64,000 nt of DNA from Lucinisca nassula. Lineage: Eukaryota; Mollusca; Bivalvia; Lucinida; Lucinidae. Under the pieces are notes generated by a model. That model ran no database searches and had not been told where the DNA came from. It saw only the letters and a program-made list of their open reading frames with translations. The stretch covers positions 173,311,217 through 173,375,216 of the forward strand of contig OY757012.1 in NCBI GenBank assembly GCA_963580285.1, given 5' to 3'. Shown piece after piece: positions 62,600 to 64,000 of the stretch (the first letter of the stretch is position 1; each line of letters begins with the position of its first letter). Position numbers and translations under genes: made by a program.

Positions 62600-64000
62600 C
62601 AGTGTCCCAGTTTATCTTGACCCCTGGGTAGCTTTACCCCCGGGGGTAAAGCTACTCAGGGGTAGCTTTACCCCCGGGGGTAAGGATATCCCGGGATATC
62701 TTTACCCCCACCCTGGATATCTTCACCCCCGGGGGTAAAGCTAAACTGGCCAGGATATCTTTACCCCCGGGGTAAAGCTAAACTGGCCAGGATATCTTTA
62801 CCCCCACCCCAACTTTTGGGTATAAACTATTTTCTTAATACCCAATTTCTTCTTATATGTAAGAGAAACAAGATAGTGGACGCGATGTTTCACTTTAACA
62901 TTTTTCGTTTCAATCATGACTCAGACTAATAGAACTACCCTTACTAAGAAATATGACCAAATTATAGAGGCAAATGATTATTTAATAACTTCTTTTTGTA
63001 TATTTTCTTATTCAAAATGTCCCTTATGACAATCTTTCATAATCTTGCATTATCCCTGTCAGTGGTGGTGGTGAGTGGAAAGGCGGGGGTAAAGATATCC
63101 TGGCTGGGATATCTTTACCCCCGGGGGTAAAGCTAAACTGGCCAGGATATCTTTACCCCCACCCCAACTTTTGGGTATAAACTATTTTCTAAATGCCCAA
63201 TTTCTTCTTATATGTAAGAGAAGCCAGATAGTGGACTCGATGTTTCACTTTAACATTTTTCGTTTCAATCGTGACTCGGACTATTAGAACTACCCTTAGT
63301 AAGAAATATGACCATATTATAGAGGCGAATGATTATTTAATAACTTCTTTTTTTTATATTTTCTTATTCAAAATGTCCCTTATGACAATCTTTCATAACC
63401 TTGCATTATCCCTGTCAGTTGTGAAATGGGTGGTGGGGGTGAGTGGAAAGGCGGGGGTAAAGATATCCCGGCTGGGATATCTTTACCCCCGGGGGTAAAG
63501 CTAGACTGGCCAGGATATCTTTACCCCCACCCCAACTTTTGGGTATAAACTATTTTCTAAATGCCCAATTTCTTCTTATATGTAAGAGAAGCAAGATAGT
63601 GGACTCAATGTTTCACTTTAACATTTTTCGTTTCAATCATGACTCAGACTAATAGAACTACCCTTAGTAAGAAATATGACCACTTTTTAGAGGCAAATGA
63701 TTATTTAAAAACTTCTTTTTGTATATTTTCTTACTAAAATGTCCCTTATGACAATCTTTCATAATCTTGCATTATCCCTGTCAGTGGTGGTGGTGAATGG
63801 AAAGGCGGGGGTAAAGATAACCCGGCTGAGATATCTTTACCCCTCGGCGGTAAAGCTAAACTGGCCAGGATATCTTTACCCCCACCCCAACTTTTGGGTA
63901 TAAACTATTTTCTTAATGCTCAATTTCTTCTTATATGTAAGAGAAGCAAGATAGTGGACTCGATGTTTCACTTTAACATTTTTCGTTTCAATCATGACTC
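62600..64000 (+). repeat. Palindrome-rich satellite, unit about 355-368 bp
   Basis: The landmark AACTTTTGGGTATAAACTAT recurs at 62811, 63166, 63534 and 63889. Each unit holds an AT-rich 280-bp part (GATGTTTCACTTTAACATTT) and a block of CTTTACCCCCGGGGGTAAAG and GATATCCCGG-type palindromes. The leftmost 180 bp (62615-62795) is a denser run of the palindromes alone. The array continues beyond the window. Confidence 0.9.

Overview
This is a eukaryotic, intron- and transposon-dominated window. No operons, ribosome binding sites or dense coding occur. The repeat vocabulary points to a lophotrochozoan, most likely a bivalve mollusc: tRNA-headed SINEs ending in a GGGACGTAAAAC-type tail, short elements opening ACAAGAGGGCC, TTAA-flanked palindromic MITEs and a CR1/L2/Jockey-group retrotransposon. 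That placement is inference from repeat style, not from a marker gene.

One cellular gene can be reconstructed. A minus-strand C2H2 zinc-finger gene runs from 61972 down to its stop at 17562. Seven exons (61717-61972, 52836-52907, 49120-49824, 44750-45009, 26495-26630, 25740-25885, 17562-18386) join through GT-AG introns with matching phases into 799 residues plus a stop. The 5' end of the gene lies beyond the right edge. The joins rebuild proper zinc fingers, including one finger split exactly by an intron. No ortholog name can be given with confidence.

Almost everything else is nested mobile DNA inside those introns or downstream of the gene. (1) Five or six families (called HLE-1 to HLE-6 here) share one plan. 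They open with ACTAGA or ACAAGA, then a small hairpin, then a family-specific motif. They end with a GAC-rich tract and a hairpin whose arm is the inverse of that motif, followed by A/T-rich sequence. Most carry internal tandem arrays (unit about 118-290 bp, or about 340 bp in HLE-5). This resembles non-autonomous Helentron/HINE rolling-circle elements. (2) TTAA-flanked palindromic MITEs (PM-A, PM-C) and a related element (PM-B) carry a common palindromic core in different backbones. (3) PM-D is a set of near-perfect palindromes around GTGGGTACT-GTTAGAA. (4) Three SINE types are present, several with clear target duplications. (5) Coding remnants are an intact 3' portion of a non-LTR reverse transcriptase (55808-58107), a dead mariner, a non-LTR 3' tail and a frameshifted YLDD-type reverse transcriptase. 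(6) A palindrome-rich satellite runs off the right edge.

Layout: 1-17.5 kb is downstream of the gene and holds HLE-1/HLE-2 arrays and SINEs. 17.5-18.4 kb is the last exon. 18.4-25.7 kb is an intron with HLE-4 and a 145-bp array. 25.7-26.6 kb holds two zinc-finger exons. 26.6-44.7 kb is the largest intron (mariner, nested hAT in non-LTR, HLE-2, HLE-1 array). 44.7-53 kb holds three exons among SINEs and palindromes. 53-61.7 kb has HLE-3 with the reverse transcriptase inserted. 61.7-62 kb is the first exon in the window, followed by satellite. All coordinates were read by eye; boundaries of degenerate repeats are approximate.
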